A stretch of 13,834 nt of DNA from Candidatus Pacearchaeota archaeon (GTDB lineage: Archaea > Nanoarchaeota > Nanoarchaeia > Pacearchaeales > GW2011-AR1), in NCBI GenBank assembly GCA_002690445.1, contig NZER01000074.1, positions 1 through 13,834 of the forward strand, written 5' to 3'. The stretch's first letter is position 1; each line of letters begins with the position of its first letter. Under the pieces are notes generated by a model. The model saw only the letters and a program-made list of their open reading frames with translations. It was not told the origin of the DNA and made no database searches. Shown piece after piece: positions 13,321 to 13,834 of this stretch. The translations under genes were made by a program, and so were the position numbers.

Positions 13321-13454
13321 ACGCGTAGCGCTCAATTCTGCGCGTCGTTTTTACGCGGAGCGCTCATAATTCGTGGATAATGGGACGCGACGCGCTGAAA
13401 TGGTGCTTGGAACGGCAAACGACAAGCTATCCGCGCACCGCGTAACGCTCAAAT
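13321..13454. repeat. Imperfect CGCG-type repeats, partly at 32-bp period
   Basis: Four related units: ACGCGTAGCGCTCAATT at 13321, ACGCGGAGCGCTCATAATT at 13353, ACGCGACGCGCTGAAAT at 13385 and CCGCGTAACGCTCAAAT at 13438. Starts are 32, 32 and 53 bases apart. 32 bp is close to three helical turns, so a protein could bind the same face of the helix. CGCG is frequent here but rare in most of the window. Iterons of an origin or operator repeats are the main readings. Confidence 0.45.
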
Positions 13455-13596
13455 CACACAGCAAATCCCTCCCACCGACGCCGACACTATCACAGCGCCG
13501 ACGAGCAGTCCCTAAAATATGGCCTTGTTGAGCCGTTTCATTTTGATCGTTTTTGTTTTTACTCACGCGCCAGATTATCACCAACAATACAAACAT

Positions 13597-13735
13597 AAAT
13601 ATAATTTATGTTGATATTATGACACATATAAAAAAATCCCTCTACAGCGTTTCTATAAGACATCTATATACTATATAGATATATATATATATAATAAATA
13701 ATAATTTATAATATACAGGTACACGCAAACAGCAC
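13597..13735. other. A/T-rich palindromic tract
   Basis: A strongly A/T tract with a perfect 8-bp inverted repeat (ATCTATAT-act-ATATAGAT, 13662-13680), a TA run just after it (to about 13692) and a TATAAT at 13707-13712. Such a tract melts easily, as in a DNA unwinding element. No ORF is credible. It lies between the CGCG-rich repeats and the rightward promoter. Confidence 0.5.
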
Positions 13736-13739
13736 ATAG

Positions 13740-13757
13740 AGCCGTCACAATACGGCT
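13740..13757. other. Perfect 6-bp hairpin before the rightward promoter
   Basis: AGCCGT (13740-13745) and ACGGCT (13752-13757) form a perfect stem with loop CACAAT. No T-run follows, so it is not a usual terminator. It lies 17 bases upstream of the -35 and may be an operator. Confidence 0.45.
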
Positions 13758-13774
13758 TAAACTGGTTAAAATCC

Positions 13775-13804
13775 TTGACACAATATACCATTTTGTTGTA
13801 TCAT
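13775..13804 (+). promoter_or_regulatory. Strong rightward sigma70-type promoter at the window edge
   Basis: TTGACA (13775-13780, full consensus) and TATCAT (13799-13804, 5 of 6) with an 18-base spacer. The predicted start lies near 13811, so the product runs out of the window. This implies genes transcribed rightward from here, divergent from the structural operon. Confidence 0.65.
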
Positions 13805-13834
13805 CTATTATACACATAGCGAACGCGTGACACA

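Noticed and set aside
13038..13380. Two overlapping plus-strand ORFs (73 and 80 codons) in the control region
   Set aside because: They lie over the terminator hairpin and the CGCG repeats, encode Arg/Cys/Pro-rich sequence with no motif, and lack SD and a sensible promoter. They look like by-products of GC-rich DNA.
13351..13596. Minus-strand ORF of 81 codons beginning MFVLLVIIWRV
   Set aside because: The first 12 residues could be a membrane segment, but the rest is read through the CGCG repeats and is Arg/Cys/Ser-rich without pattern. A small membrane (lysis-type) protein cannot be excluded but is not supported.

Overview
The window is the morphogenesis (packaging and head) block of a tailed double-stranded DNA phage (Caudoviricetes), most likely from an uncultivated virus. 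Every confident gene lies on the minus strand, so the biological order runs from right to left. The order is: small opening gene, terminase small subunit, a run of small genes including a GroES-like co-chaperonin, large terminase, portal, scaffold, major capsid protein, several head or virion proteins, two coiled-coil proteins around a small beta protein, and a tail-fibre-like protein that runs off the left edge. Standard stop codons, including TGA, are used. The DNA is A/T-rich. Most genes lack a recognisable Shine-Dalgarno sequence and start behind A/T-rich leaders. That points to a host that initiates translation largely without SD pairing (Bacteroidota or a candidate phylum such as Patescibacteria would fit). 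The two sigma70-like promoters at the right end fit Bacteroidota less well. The host cannot be fixed from this sequence.

Layout: 1-1438 tail-fibre-like protein (3' end outside the window); 1440-2771 two coiled-coil proteins flanking a small structural protein; 2860-4938 virion or head proteins with a tiny acidic ORF between them; 4965-6017 major capsid protein; 6032-6817 scaffold; 6894-8831 portal; 8873-10483 large terminase; 10521-11000 a coiled-coil/beta chimera enclosed by a perfect 21-bp inverted repeat; 11038-12200 two zinc-ligand proteins, the GroES-like protein and a small unknown; 12091-12952 terminase small subunit and the operon's first gene.

The last 880 bases (12953-13834) contain no convincing gene and look like a control region. 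From left to right they hold an A/T-rich leader, a cluster of symmetric sites, a GC-rich hairpin with A- and T-tracts (a possible bidirectional terminator), a leftward extended -10 promoter, a CGCG-dense stretch with imperfect repeats partly spaced 32 bp apart, a strongly A/T-rich palindromic tract, and a good rightward TTGACA/TATCAT promoter at the very edge. The simplest reading is a divergent switch: the structural operon is transcribed leftward and other genes rightward beyond the window. The leftward leader may be controlled by termination/antitermination, and the repeat/A+T region may be a replication origin.

How the genes work together: the terminases and portal package DNA into a procapsid built from capsid and scaffold proteins, the GroES-like protein may assist folding of capsid or other proteins, and the downstream proteins decorate the head or build the tail and appendage. 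No tape measure, tail tube, lysis, integrase or replication gene is visible. No CRISPR array, tRNA or insertion sequence was seen.
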